Part shown: positions 9,383 through 16,319 of the stretch, piece by piece
Numbering within the stretch: position 1 is the first letter of the stretch
How the letters are laid out: each line of letters opens with the position of its first letter
NCBI RefSeq assembly: GCF_026183695.1
Contig: NZ_JAPFRD010000013.1
Span: 62,001 to 126,000, forward strand
Length of the DNA stretch: 64,000 nt
Source of the DNA: Alteromonas aquimaris
GTDB lineage: Bacteria > Pseudomonadota > Gammaproteobacteria > Enterobacterales > Alteromonadaceae
Direction of reading: 5' to 3'
Notes under the pieces: model-generated
Database searches by the model: none
What the model was told of the DNA's origin: nothing
What the model saw: only the letters and a program-made list of their open reading frames with translations
Program-made: the position numbers and the translations under genes

Positions 9383-9664
9383 ATGAAATCTGTAACCCAA
9401 ATTCTAACTGCTCTAATGGTTGTTTCTGCCTCTGGTGCCGCGATAGCTAAGCCACAAAGCAACGAAGTACTAAACCAGGTCATCAATTCCGAGCTACAGC
9501 AACATGTGGCCTTAACCAGTCAAGAAATCAACACCGATGTGCGTAACGATGTGCTAAATACCAGTTATCAGTTCTCGCCAAAAGTGAGCAAGCAACAAAT
9601 GGTAGCAAAGGTAACCGTTCGTCAACTTAAAGAAGTTGATTTACGCAAAGATACTGACGCGTAG
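9383..9664 (+). CDS. Small exported protein, unknown function
   Basis: 93 residues from the ATG at 9383, chosen over an in-frame ATG at 9365 because AAGGAG lies 6 bases before it and the signal peptide then begins correctly. Signal peptide MKSVTQILTALMVVSASGAA followed by IA, with likely cleavage at AIA-KPQ. The mature part is about 70 residues, polar, Asn/Gln/Val-rich and without cysteine. It ends in a charged tail (RQLKEVDLRKDTDA). No family is recognised. It follows a sigma-54-type promoter and is followed after 8 bases by a 40-codon membrane peptide, so the two may be cotranscribed. Confidence 0.7.
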   Translation: MKSVTQILTALMVVSASGAAIAKPQSNEVLNQVINSELQQHVALTSQEINTDVRNDVLNTSYQFSPKVSKQQMVAKVTVRQLKEVDLRKDTDA

Positions 9665-9672
9665 ATTTTAGC

Positions 9673-9795
9673 ATGATTAGCGCAATCGCAATGTTCGGTT
9701 TAGTGCTAGCGCCTGTGGCAGCCTATTTGGCCAGTGTAATCATTTTCAACGGCGTACAAGCCATTGTGCGCCGTGTTAATACCAATCCGCATTAG
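9673..9795 (+). CDS. 40-residue predicted membrane peptide
   Basis: Begins with ATG 8 bases after the preceding stop. The peptide is MISAIAMFGLVLAPVAAYL, then ASVIIFNGVQAIVRRVNTNPH: one hydrophobic helix followed by a basic end, the layout of a single-span inner-membrane small protein with a cytoplasmic positive tail. There is no clear ribosome site, so translation would depend on coupling to the gene before it. Its last five codons lie in the left arm of a large inverted repeat (9781-9832). It could be non-coding; the hydrophobic pattern and position are the only support. Confidence 0.45.
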   Translation: MISAIAMFGLVLAPVAAYLASVIIFNGVQAIVRRVNTNPH

Positions 9796-9832
9796 TGTGG
9801 TGAAAGTAAGGCTCATGCTAATGCGAATTGGT
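9781..9832. repeat. Large inverted repeat with 15-bp arms
   Basis: Arms ACCAATCCGCATTAG (9781-9795) and CTAATGCGAATTGGT (9818-9832) pair at 14 of 15 positions around a 22-base spacer. No T-run follows, so it is not a typical terminator. Its form resembles dispersed intergenic palindromes (REP/MITE-like) of Alteromonadales, which I cannot confirm here. Confidence 0.8.
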
Positions 9833-9875
9833 GTACGTAGTAAATCTCCATCCCGTAGGACCATTACCTTAGGTT

Positions 9876-9941
9876 AATGGGTAATATTCAGCCCAACCAG
9901 TCACGCAGGGCGTAACGTTCTTCACTGAATATTGACCCATT
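9876..9941. repeat. Second large inverted repeat, before the mrcB end
   Basis: Arms AATGGGTAATATTCAG (9876-9891) and CTGAATATTGACCCATT (9925-9941) pair over 16 bases with one bulge, enclosing 33 bases. It lies between convergent transcription units, 28 bases past the mrcB stop on the minus strand. It could act as a terminator-like or RNA-stabilising stem. Confidence 0.75.
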
Positions 9942-9969
9942 TTCCTGAGGATTTTTTTAGCGTACCTAG

Positions 9970-12270
9970 CTAACCTCCAAACACTTTTTCCCACCAGGTT
10001 TTATTCTTCTTTATAACAGGCTTACCGGCACAATCCTGAGCAGGCGGCGGTAATGCATCCAATATGGCGGGCACACTCATACTGTTTGGGCAGCCTGCCA
10101 CTGTTACCGCGCCCGAGTGGGCATTAAAGTGAGCAATGCCTAATCCTTTAGGAAGTCGGCGGGACAGGGACTTTGGCTGTTGCATTTTCTGATAATTGAT
10201 AAATACCGGTAATGCACCACCCGCGCCAGTGAGATTGATAGGCTGGTTGTTATCATTGCCCACCCACACTGTTACGACGTTATTACGATCGAAGCCGGAA
10301 AACCAACTGTCACGGAAATCATCGGTGGTACCGGTTTTACCCGCCATATTAATGTTCGGAAACGTTTGCCCTACTCGCTTCGCCGTCCCCTCCTGAGTGA
10401 CTTTATATAACGCGTAATTCAGCAGATATGTAGCCCCTTCGTCCACCCGCTGCGAGTAGAACTGGGCTTTTTTCCAAAGCATTCGATTATTTGCGCTTAC
10501 TACTGCGGTGACCGTATGTAAGGGGATGTAACGGCCGGTATTCGATAGCGTCTGATACATCTGATGGGTTTCAAATGGGGTAAGGGCCATGGCGCCCAGG
10601 GTCATTGCTGGCACTTTGCGAAATGAGGAAGTCACCCCTAATTGGTTAACCGTGTGCGCAATATTGTTCAATCCCACCTGCATACCTAAATTTACGGTGG
10701 GTACATTCAAAGATTGCGTAAGGGCCTGGATTAATGGCACTTGGCCACGAAACTGTTTATCTTCGTTTTGTGGTGACCACATTTTGCCACCCGTACTTTT
10801 CAAGGTGATGGGTTTATCTTCCAGCGGTGATGCCAGATTAAACGCAACCGGATCTTCTAACGCAGTTAAATACACAGCCGGCTTGATCAGCGAGCCAATT
10901 TGCCTGCGCGCCTCCAGTGCTCGGTTAAACCCTTTAAATTCGGTATCTTTACCCCCAACTATGGCGCGCACTTCGCCACTGCTGATATCTGTTACTAGCA
11001 TGGCGGCCTGTAAAGCGGCTTTGCGATCCCGTTGTAAACCTTCCAGCGTTTGTTTGACCGCTTTTTCGGCTCGTCGCTGAGCGTAAATATCCAGCGTGGT
11101 AAAGACTTTTACACCAGAGTCTCGTAAAGAGGGATCAGCAAGAATATCAGTAAGTTCCCGTCGTACTTTATCCATGAAAGCCGGATGTTTTCCCTTCGCC
11201 AGACTATCTCCTGAAGCCAGGCCGATGGGCGAATTAATATAGCGTTTGTAGTCATCCCGATTGAGTTTATTCGCTTCAAAAAGTATCCTCAGGACTAAGT
11301 TTCGACGCTCAATCACGCGTTCAGGATAACGACGAGGATTATAATATGAGGGCCCTTTAACCATTGCGACGAGGGTAGCGATTTCAGCGGGATTTAATTC
11401 ATTGGCTGGGCGATCAAAGTAAAAATAGCTGGCAAGTCCCACTCCATGCACCGCCATTTCCCCATTTTGAGCAAGAAACACCTCATTAAGATAGGCCTGT
11501 AAAATATCATCCTTGCTGTAGCGTGCGTCGATTAATAACGCCATTAACGCTTCTTTTGCTTTACGTACCAGAGAACGTTCGCGGGTAAGAAATAAATTTT
11601 TAACCAGTTGTTGAGTAAGTGTGCTCCCCCCTTGTACCGTCCGTCCCGCTTTGATGTTGACGATCAGCGCGCGTAAAATGGAAAGGGGAGCTACACCGTG
11701 ATGCTGGTAAAAGTCTTTATCTTCAACCAGTGTCAACGCGGTAGGCAGTAGGTCAGGCACGGTATCTAAAGTTACCAACATGCGATCTTCCTGGCTGCTA
11801 CTTACCAGTCGTGTCACCAGCCATGGTTCCAGACGCACGCTACCAACATTCCGTCCGGCGGTAAGATCGGTAATCGAAGTAATACGGTTTTTACGCCAGC
11901 TTATTTGCAAATGTCGCAAGCCTTCGTAAGTATCAGCAAAATGAAAGGCGCGACGCTGAATGACCAGGTTATTGCCAGAAAAACGGTACTCGCCACTTGA
12001 ATCAGGCGAGCTCACATTGCGATAACCGAGCAATTTGAGCTCTTCCAGCACTTCTTTTGGCGTAATTTCCAATTCTTTTTCAAGCACCAGTGGACGGGCA
12101 AATATCTGTGCTGGCACTTCCCACTTATTGCCGGAGAAAGTGTGCTTTATCTGTGCATCCAGATAAACCAGGTAGGCGGCGAAAACTACCAGTCCGATAA
12201 ACAACAATTTGAAAAAAAATCCTCGCCAGCGGCGAGACTTCGATGAGTTTTGCTTTTGCTTTTTAGCCAC
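9970..12270 (-). CDS. mrcB: Penicillin-binding protein 1b, bifunctional
   Basis: 766-residue class A PBP that polymerises and cross-links peptidoglycan in the periplasm. Order: short basic cytoplasmic tail, one membrane anchor (about 18-36), a UB2H-like domain (about 65-150, the LpoB-binding module in E. coli), GT51 glycosyltransferase with catalytic Glu183 in EDKDFYQHHG and GGSTLTQQLVKN (214-225), then transpeptidase with Ser460 and Lys463 in GSLIKP, the SLN motif in TQSLNVPTVN and KTG in AGKTGTTDD. All key residues are present. The start is GTG at 12270 behind AGGAAGGG. It is divergent from the BlaI/M56 pair. Confidence 0.95.
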   Translation of the reverse strand: MAKKQKQNSSKSRRWRGFFFKLLFIGLVVFAAYLVYLDAQIKHTFSGNKWEVPAQIFARPLVLEKELEITPKEVLEELKLLGYRNVSSPDSSGEYRFSGNNLVIQRRAFHFADTYEGLRHLQISWRKNRITSITDLTAGRNVGSVRLEPWLVTRLVSSSQEDRMLVTLDTVPDLLPTALTLVEDKDFYQHHGVAPLSILRALIVNIKAGRTVQGGSTLTQQLVKNLFLTRERSLVRKAKEALMALLIDARYSKDDILQAYLNEVFLAQNGEMAVHGVGLASYFYFDRPANELNPAEIATLVAMVKGPSYYNPRRYPERVIERRNLVLRILFEANKLNRDDYKRYINSPIGLASGDSLAKGKHPAFMDKVRRELTDILADPSLRDSGVKVFTTLDIYAQRRAEKAVKQTLEGLQRDRKAALQAAMLVTDISSGEVRAIVGGKDTEFKGFNRALEARRQIGSLIKPAVYLTALEDPVAFNLASPLEDKPITLKSTGGKMWSPQNEDKQFRGQVPLIQALTQSLNVPTVNLGMQVGLNNIAHTVNQLGVTSSFRKVPAMTLGAMALTPFETHQMYQTLSNTGRYIPLHTVTAVVSANNRMLWKKAQFYSQRVDEGATYLLNYALYKVTQEGTAKRVGQTFPNINMAGKTGTTDDFRDSWFSGFDRNNVVTVWVGNDNNQPINLTGAGGALPVFINYQKMQQPKSLSRRLPKGLGIAHFNAHSGAVTVAGCPNSMSVPAILDALPPPAQDCAGKPVIKKNKTWWEKVFGG

Positions 12271-12350
12271 GCACCCTTCCTAACCTCTAAAGAGGGGGTT
12301 GATTCTGCTACCTAAGGAGAAGAATTTCCAGCCCTGATGAATAAAATAAT

Positions 12351-12398
12351 TTGACAAAATAGATTACATGCGTAATCTTTATGCTTACAATTGTAATC
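12351..12398 (+). promoter_or_regulatory. Promoter and twin BlaI-type operators
   Basis: -35 TTGACA (12351-12356), a 16-base spacer, then -10 TAATCT (12373-12378). The -10 lies inside the palindrome AGATTACATGCGTAATCT (12361-12378), and a second palindrome TTACAATTGTAA lies at 12385-12396. Both carry the TTACA/TGTAA half-sites typical of BlaI/MecI operators, so the downstream repressor very probably controls itself here. Confidence 0.78.
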
Positions 12399-12414
12399 TT
12401 GTTTGGAGGTAGCG

Positions 12415-12783
12415 ATGGAAATCAGTAATGCAGAGCTTGACGTCATGCAGGTTATCTGGGGGGCACACCCTGCCACATCTGCTGAAGTGGTGGCTCGACT
12501 TGATAATAAGCAGTGGCATGAAAAAACCGTTAAAACCTTTTTAAGCAGGCTGGTGAAAAAAGGTGCGCTCACCTATGAAAAGAACGGACGAACTTACCTT
12601 TATAGCCCTGCCATTTCTGAACACGATTATCAGCTTAAAGAAAGCCGTTCAATTATCTCCCGTTTGTTTAAGGGCCGTGTTTCACCACTAGTAGCTGGTT
12701 TTGCCAAGCAATCAGATCTGACCAAAGAAGACATCGACGATTTGAAGCAAATCATCCAGGATTGGGAGAATAAACATGATTGA
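12415..12783 (+). CDS. BlaI/MecI/CopY-family transcriptional repressor
   Basis: 122-residue winged-helix repressor. The ATG at 12415 follows GGAGGT and begins the usual family N-terminus (EISNAELDVMQVIWG). The recognition region KTVKTFLSRLVKKGAL (about residues 41-56) and a C-terminal dimerisation part (LTKEDIDDLKQIIQDW) match BlaI-type proteins of similar length. In known systems a membrane M56 protease triggers cleavage of this repressor; the next gene, overlapping by 8 bases, is such a protease. The operators in its own promoter support autoregulation. The inducing signal is unknown, and no beta-lactamase gene is adjacent. Confidence 0.9.
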   Translation: MEISNAELDVMQVIWGAHPATSAEVVARLDNKQWHEKTVKTFLSRLVKKGALTYEKNGRTYLYSPAISEHDYQLKESRSIISRLFKGRVSPLVAGFAKQSDLTKEDIDDLKQIIQDWENKHD

Positions 12784-13987
12784 ATGGCTGTGGCAGCAGG
12801 CGCTTGTCAGTTGTTTACTCATCTGCGCTATCTTATTGCTCAAACCCATGATGGTTAAGCACATTGGGGCCGTAGGCTATTATCTGACGTGGGCATTTAT
12901 TCCTGTCTATTTACTCTTCAGCATTGCTATACCCACCCTTTATTCGCTTGATGCAGACCAGGTAACCTCATACTTAGTCACAGCAAAATCGCAACAACAA
13001 ATCATTAACTACTCACTTACCCCTCATACGACTTCATTGTTGGTTTGCTGGGGAGGTGGGTTTACTGTGCTTACTGTTTGGATGATACTTTCTCATTGGC
13101 GTATGCTTAGGTCGCTTAAATTACCTAATGCTCCTACGGCATCACTCAGTTACAAAAAGAACTCGGTAAACGTTTTCTTATCAAAGAAGGTGTCAGCTCC
13201 CTTCATCACGTTAGCCCCACACTACACTATTGTGGTACCACAGCACTTCTCATGTTTAGACCCTCTCGCACGTAAACTGGTCATTCGTCATGAGCTGGTT
13301 CATATGGCCAGAGGGGATCTGTGGTGGAACATTTTAGCTATCGGATGCGCATTAGTATTCTGGTTTAATCCGTTAAGCTGGATTGGCTACCGCGAATTCA
13401 GGCACGCACAGGAATTATCCTGTGATGCAATCGTGCTTAAATCTCACCGCCCTCAATACCAGGTTCACTACGCAAACACGTTGTTAAAGTTTGCTGCTAC
13501 ACCCTCCCACTCTATGTTAACTAGCTTACCTTACAGCAGTAAGGAGCAACTTAAGGAACGTATTATGAACTTAAAAACCTCGATTAACCGTCCTGGCATC
13601 GTAGCAACGATAGCCGTTACCTTACTGTCAATAACTGGTGCGTTACAGGCACTGGAATTGAACAAAGATCATGGCGTCCACAATGAGCCTGTGTATCGAG
13701 CCACTCCCGTGTACCCAGCTAAGGCAGTGGAACAAAATATTGAAGGTGCTGTTACCCTGAAGTTCGATATTGAACAAGATGGTTCGGTAAGTGATGTCAA
13801 AGTGGTCGGCGCAGAGCCCGCAGGGTTATTTGACCAGGCCGCTCAGGATGCGGTGAATCAATGGCAGTACCAAAAAGGCGCACCAAAGGATGATGTGCTG
13901 GTAGAAATTGCATTTGCTCTGGGTGGCGACACGGTAAAGGTGGATGCAGCAAAGCACGAAGTAGTACAAGTGCAAAACAAAAAGTAG
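12776..13987 (+). CDS. M56 (BlaR1-like) metalloprotease with TonB C-terminal domain
   Basis: 403 residues; it starts within the end of the repressor gene (8-base overlap). Membrane helices lie near 7-25, 32-55 and 85-105 and another near 278-298. The zinc-protease motif is HELVHM with His172, Glu173 and His176 on the cytoplasmic loop. After the last helix comes a periplasmic TonB-type C-terminal domain (about residues 305-385: PVYRATPVYPAKAV, then GAVTLKFDIEQDGSVSDV). BlaR1 of Gram-positive bacteria has a penicillin-binding sensor in this place; here a TonB-like module replaces it. The likely role is signalling from the periplasm or outer membrane to cleave the partner repressor. Confidence 0.88.
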   Translation: MIEWLWQQALVSCLLICAILLLKPMMVKHIGAVGYYLTWAFIPVYLLFSIAIPTLYSLDADQVTSYLVTAKSQQQIINYSLTPHTTSLLVCWGGGFTVLTVWMILSHWRMLRSLKLPNAPTASLSYKKNSVNVFLSKKVSAPFITLAPHYTIVVPQHFSCLDPLARKLVIRHELVHMARGDLWWNILAIGCALVFWFNPLSWIGYREFRHAQELSCDAIVLKSHRPQYQVHYANTLLKFAATPSHSMLTSLPYSSKEQLKERIMNLKTSINRPGIVATIAVTLLSITGALQALELNKDHGVHNEPVYRATPVYPAKAVEQNIEGAVTLKFDIEQDGSVSDVKVVGAEPAGLFDQAAQDAVNQWQYQKGAPKDDVLVEIAFALGGDTVKVDAAKHEVVQVQNKK

Positions 13988-14001
13988 GATAAAAAAACAT
14001 T

Positions 14002-14517
14002 TTATTTTGTATCACGCTTTGTGACGTCATTGATAATTTGCGGCACAAAGCGCTCTGAAAATCCCGCCACGAAAGACCAGAAAATGAGTTTCGCGATGTC
14101 AGCGCCCTGCGCCGGATAGGTAGTGGTTAAAAACGCTACTACGTTCTGAGTGGTAGGCGGAGTATCAAATTCAGGCACATAAAACGCCGGAAATAAGTGC
14201 CCCTGTACCAGCCCGGCTAGAAACAAAATATATAACACCAGTGCGAATATGCCGCCGTAAACTGGAATCATTAAAATACTGAACCAGGACTGCGACAAAA
14301 GCTGCATCTCCTCAATATCAATGTATTTTAAACGCTGCTGTATGCTGACGAAGCCTCCAATTATACCGCATTCAAACACTAGCCACGACAGCATCAGTCG
14401 CTGCTGAAAAACAAATGAAAGTGCAAACAGGATTGTAGTTAAGACAAGCGAAAGAATAGCGAAAATGATGAGTCGCCGTGAGATGACTAACATCATCTTG
14501 GTTTCGTTAAGGTCCAT
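14002..14517 (-). CDS. Four-helix membrane protein, unknown function
   Basis: 171 residues with hydrophobic segments near 14-35, 42-58, 80-102 and 138-152, the last in KLIFWSFVAGFSERFVPQII. The segment FWSFVAGFSERFVP resembles a motif seen in uncharacterised membrane proteins of marine bacteria, often near the C-terminus. The tail NDVTKRDTK is polar. It is convergent with the M56 gene, ending 14 bases from it. No catalytic motif is visible and no function is proposed. Confidence 0.7.
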   Translation of the reverse strand: MDLNETKMMLVISRRLIIFAILSLVLTTILFALSFVFQQRLMLSWLVFECGIIGGFVSIQQRLKYIDIEEMQLLSQSWFSILMIPVYGGIFALVLYILFLAGLVQGHLFPAFYVPEFDTPPTTQNVVAFLTTTYPAQGADIAKLIFWSFVAGFSERFVPQIINDVTKRDTK

Positions 14518-14655
14518 CGTTCACGCTCATTTATTAAACGCTATAATTATAGATGGAAAGACCGAGTTTCGGAGTGTAATCGGTTTAATTAATTACCCCA
14601 TCTCAGCAAATTTAATAATGTCGATTTAATTAGTAAAAATAACAGGAGAACGAGA

Positions 14656-14982
14656 ATGGGCATTGAAAACTATATTGCAACCGCAGAGCCCACCCGCGCA
14701 GCTCGTCTCACCGCTATTATACATACAATTCAAACGCTCTATCCCGATGCCGCCGTTACAATGGACTATAAAATGCCCACGTTTAAGAGAGAACAAGGTT
14801 GGGTAGCTGTGGCCAATCAAAAAAACTATATTTCTTTTTACACCTGCGCGGCTGAGCATATAGCTAAATTTAAACATCTCTACCCGCAAATTAAGTCAGG
14901 TAAAGGCTGCATTAATTTCAAAGATTCTGATGAGATAGATTTGCTCGCACTTGAAGTGGTCATCCACAGTGCACTAAATTAA
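14656..14982 (+). CDS. DUF1801 / YdhG-like protein
   Basis: 108-residue soluble protein. The layout (TLYPDAAVTMDYKMPTFK near 33-50, then KNYISFYTCAAEHIAKFK near 62-79) is that of the DUF1801 fold, small alpha/beta proteins of unknown biochemistry. An AGGAG ribosome site lies before the ATG. It is a single gene between a divergent membrane-protein gene and the lytic transglycosylase gene. The family is clear; the role is not known. Confidence 0.8.
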   Translation: MGIENYIATAEPTRAARLTAIIHTIQTLYPDAAVTMDYKMPTFKREQGWVAVANQKNYISFYTCAAEHIAKFKHLYPQIKSGKGCINFKDSDEIDLLALEVVIHSALN

Positions 14983-15088
14983 GTCACTTCACGCTGATAT
15001 TATATTTGCACCAATTATTATAAATATTTATCGCCACACGTGGCTAAGTTGCGTTAGCATGAAGGCCAGCTAATAACAGGTGGATTTT

Positions 15089-16303
15089 ATGAATCGCATG
15101 CTACTGGCAATCAAAGTAGTCGCAATGACTACCGTTGCTTTTTCTTTTTCTTCTTTGGCCACGCCTGAATTCGATGAATGTAAACTAGAACTTCGCGACC
15201 AGGCTAAACAGTCTGGGGTCAGCCACGAAGTGGCAGATAAGGTTTTTGATAAGCTCGTTTATCAGCCGCGGGTTATTGAGCTTGATCGCAGCCAGCCTGA
15301 ATTTGTACAAACCTTTCCAAACTACTTTAGCAAACGTGTGACCGACTGGCGGGTAGAAAAAGGCCGGCAGATGTACGCGGAGCACAAATCTCTACTGGAT
15401 GCATTGAACAACAAATATGGTGTCCCGCCTCACTACCTAATTGCCTTTTGGGGCCTGGAAACTAATTTTGGCTCGTATAAAGGTAAAATGCCGGTTTTAG
15501 ATTCATTGGCAACACTAGCCTGTGACCCCAGACGCAGTAAGTTTTTCACGCAGGAGTTGATTACAGCAGTGAAATTACTTGAACGCGAATCACTGGAACA
15601 GGACAAAATGGTAGGTTCGTGGGCAGGAGCCATGGGACATACTCAATTTATGCCCTCCGCATACGCACGTTATGCCATCGATGGTGACAATGATGGTCGG
15701 GTGGATTTATGGGAGAGTGAGCAAGATGCACTCACTTCTGCAGCAAATTTTCTGGCCGAACTCGGCTGGCAACCCGGCTTTCGGTGGGGCCGGGAAATTC
15801 AGCTTCCGGAAAATTTTGATTATGATTTAGCGGGTTATAGCAACCGTCGCACCTTGTCCGAGTGGCAAGAGTTAGGGATCAAGCAGGCCGATGGCAAACC
15901 ATTGGGTGAAGGTGACGTGCCCGCCTATATTGTGGTGCCGGCGGGTTACAAGGGGCCTGCGTTTATTGCCTATCCCAATTTTCGGGTGATCATGCGCTGG
16001 AATAATTCAGAATTTTACGCCATTGCCGTTGGGCATCTGGCAGACCGCATCATCCAGGGCGAAAGGTTAGCGACAGCTTTACCTGAACTGCCGACTTATT
16101 CACGTGACGATATTATCGCCTTGCAAACAGCGTTGAATAACGCCGGTTTTGATGTGGGCAAACCTGATGGAATTATCGGCCCGGCAACGCGCAAAGGTAT
16201 CCGAGCTTTTCAACGTCAACATAAACTCATTGCTGACGGCTTTCCTGGTTTGGAAGTGATGAAAAAAGCCGGCGTCTCCATAGCTAAAAAAGCCAAATCA
16301 TAA
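15089..16303 (+). CDS. Lytic murein transglycosylase, MltB type with PG-binding domain
   Basis: 404 residues from the ATG at 15089, which follows AGGTGG; a GTG at 15080 is less likely. Signal peptide MNRMLLAIKVVAMTTVAFSF then SSLA, with no lipobox, so this is a soluble periplasmic member. The SLT_2 domain (about 30-325) holds the catalytic glutamate Glu124 in FWGLETNFGSYKG and the family segment MGHTQFMPSAYARYA. A PG_binding_1 domain follows (about 340-395; GKPDGIIGPATRKGIRAFQ). It cleaves glycan strands to anhydromuropeptides during wall turnover. It lies 16 bases before hrpB and may be cotranscribed with it. MltB is membrane-anchored in E. coli, so the exact paralogue name is left open. Confidence 0.88.
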   Translation: MNRMLLAIKVVAMTTVAFSFSSLATPEFDECKLELRDQAKQSGVSHEVADKVFDKLVYQPRVIELDRSQPEFVQTFPNYFSKRVTDWRVEKGRQMYAEHKSLLDALNNKYGVPPHYLIAFWGLETNFGSYKGKMPVLDSLATLACDPRRSKFFTQELITAVKLLERESLEQDKMVGSWAGAMGHTQFMPSAYARYAIDGDNDGRVDLWESEQDALTSAANFLAELGWQPGFRWGREIQLPENFDYDLAGYSNRRTLSEWQELGIKQADGKPLGEGDVPAYIVVPAGYKGPAFIAYPNFRVIMRWNNSEFYAIAVGHLADRIIQGERLATALPELPTYSRDDIIALQTALNNAGFDVGKPDGIIGPATRKGIRAFQRQHKLIADGFPGLEVMKKAGVSIAKKAKS

Positions 16304-16319
16304 CGTAACCAGAGTCACG

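Noticed and set aside
10589-11080. 163-codon plus-strand frame
   Set aside because: Antisense to mrcB with no ribosome site and no recognisable domain.
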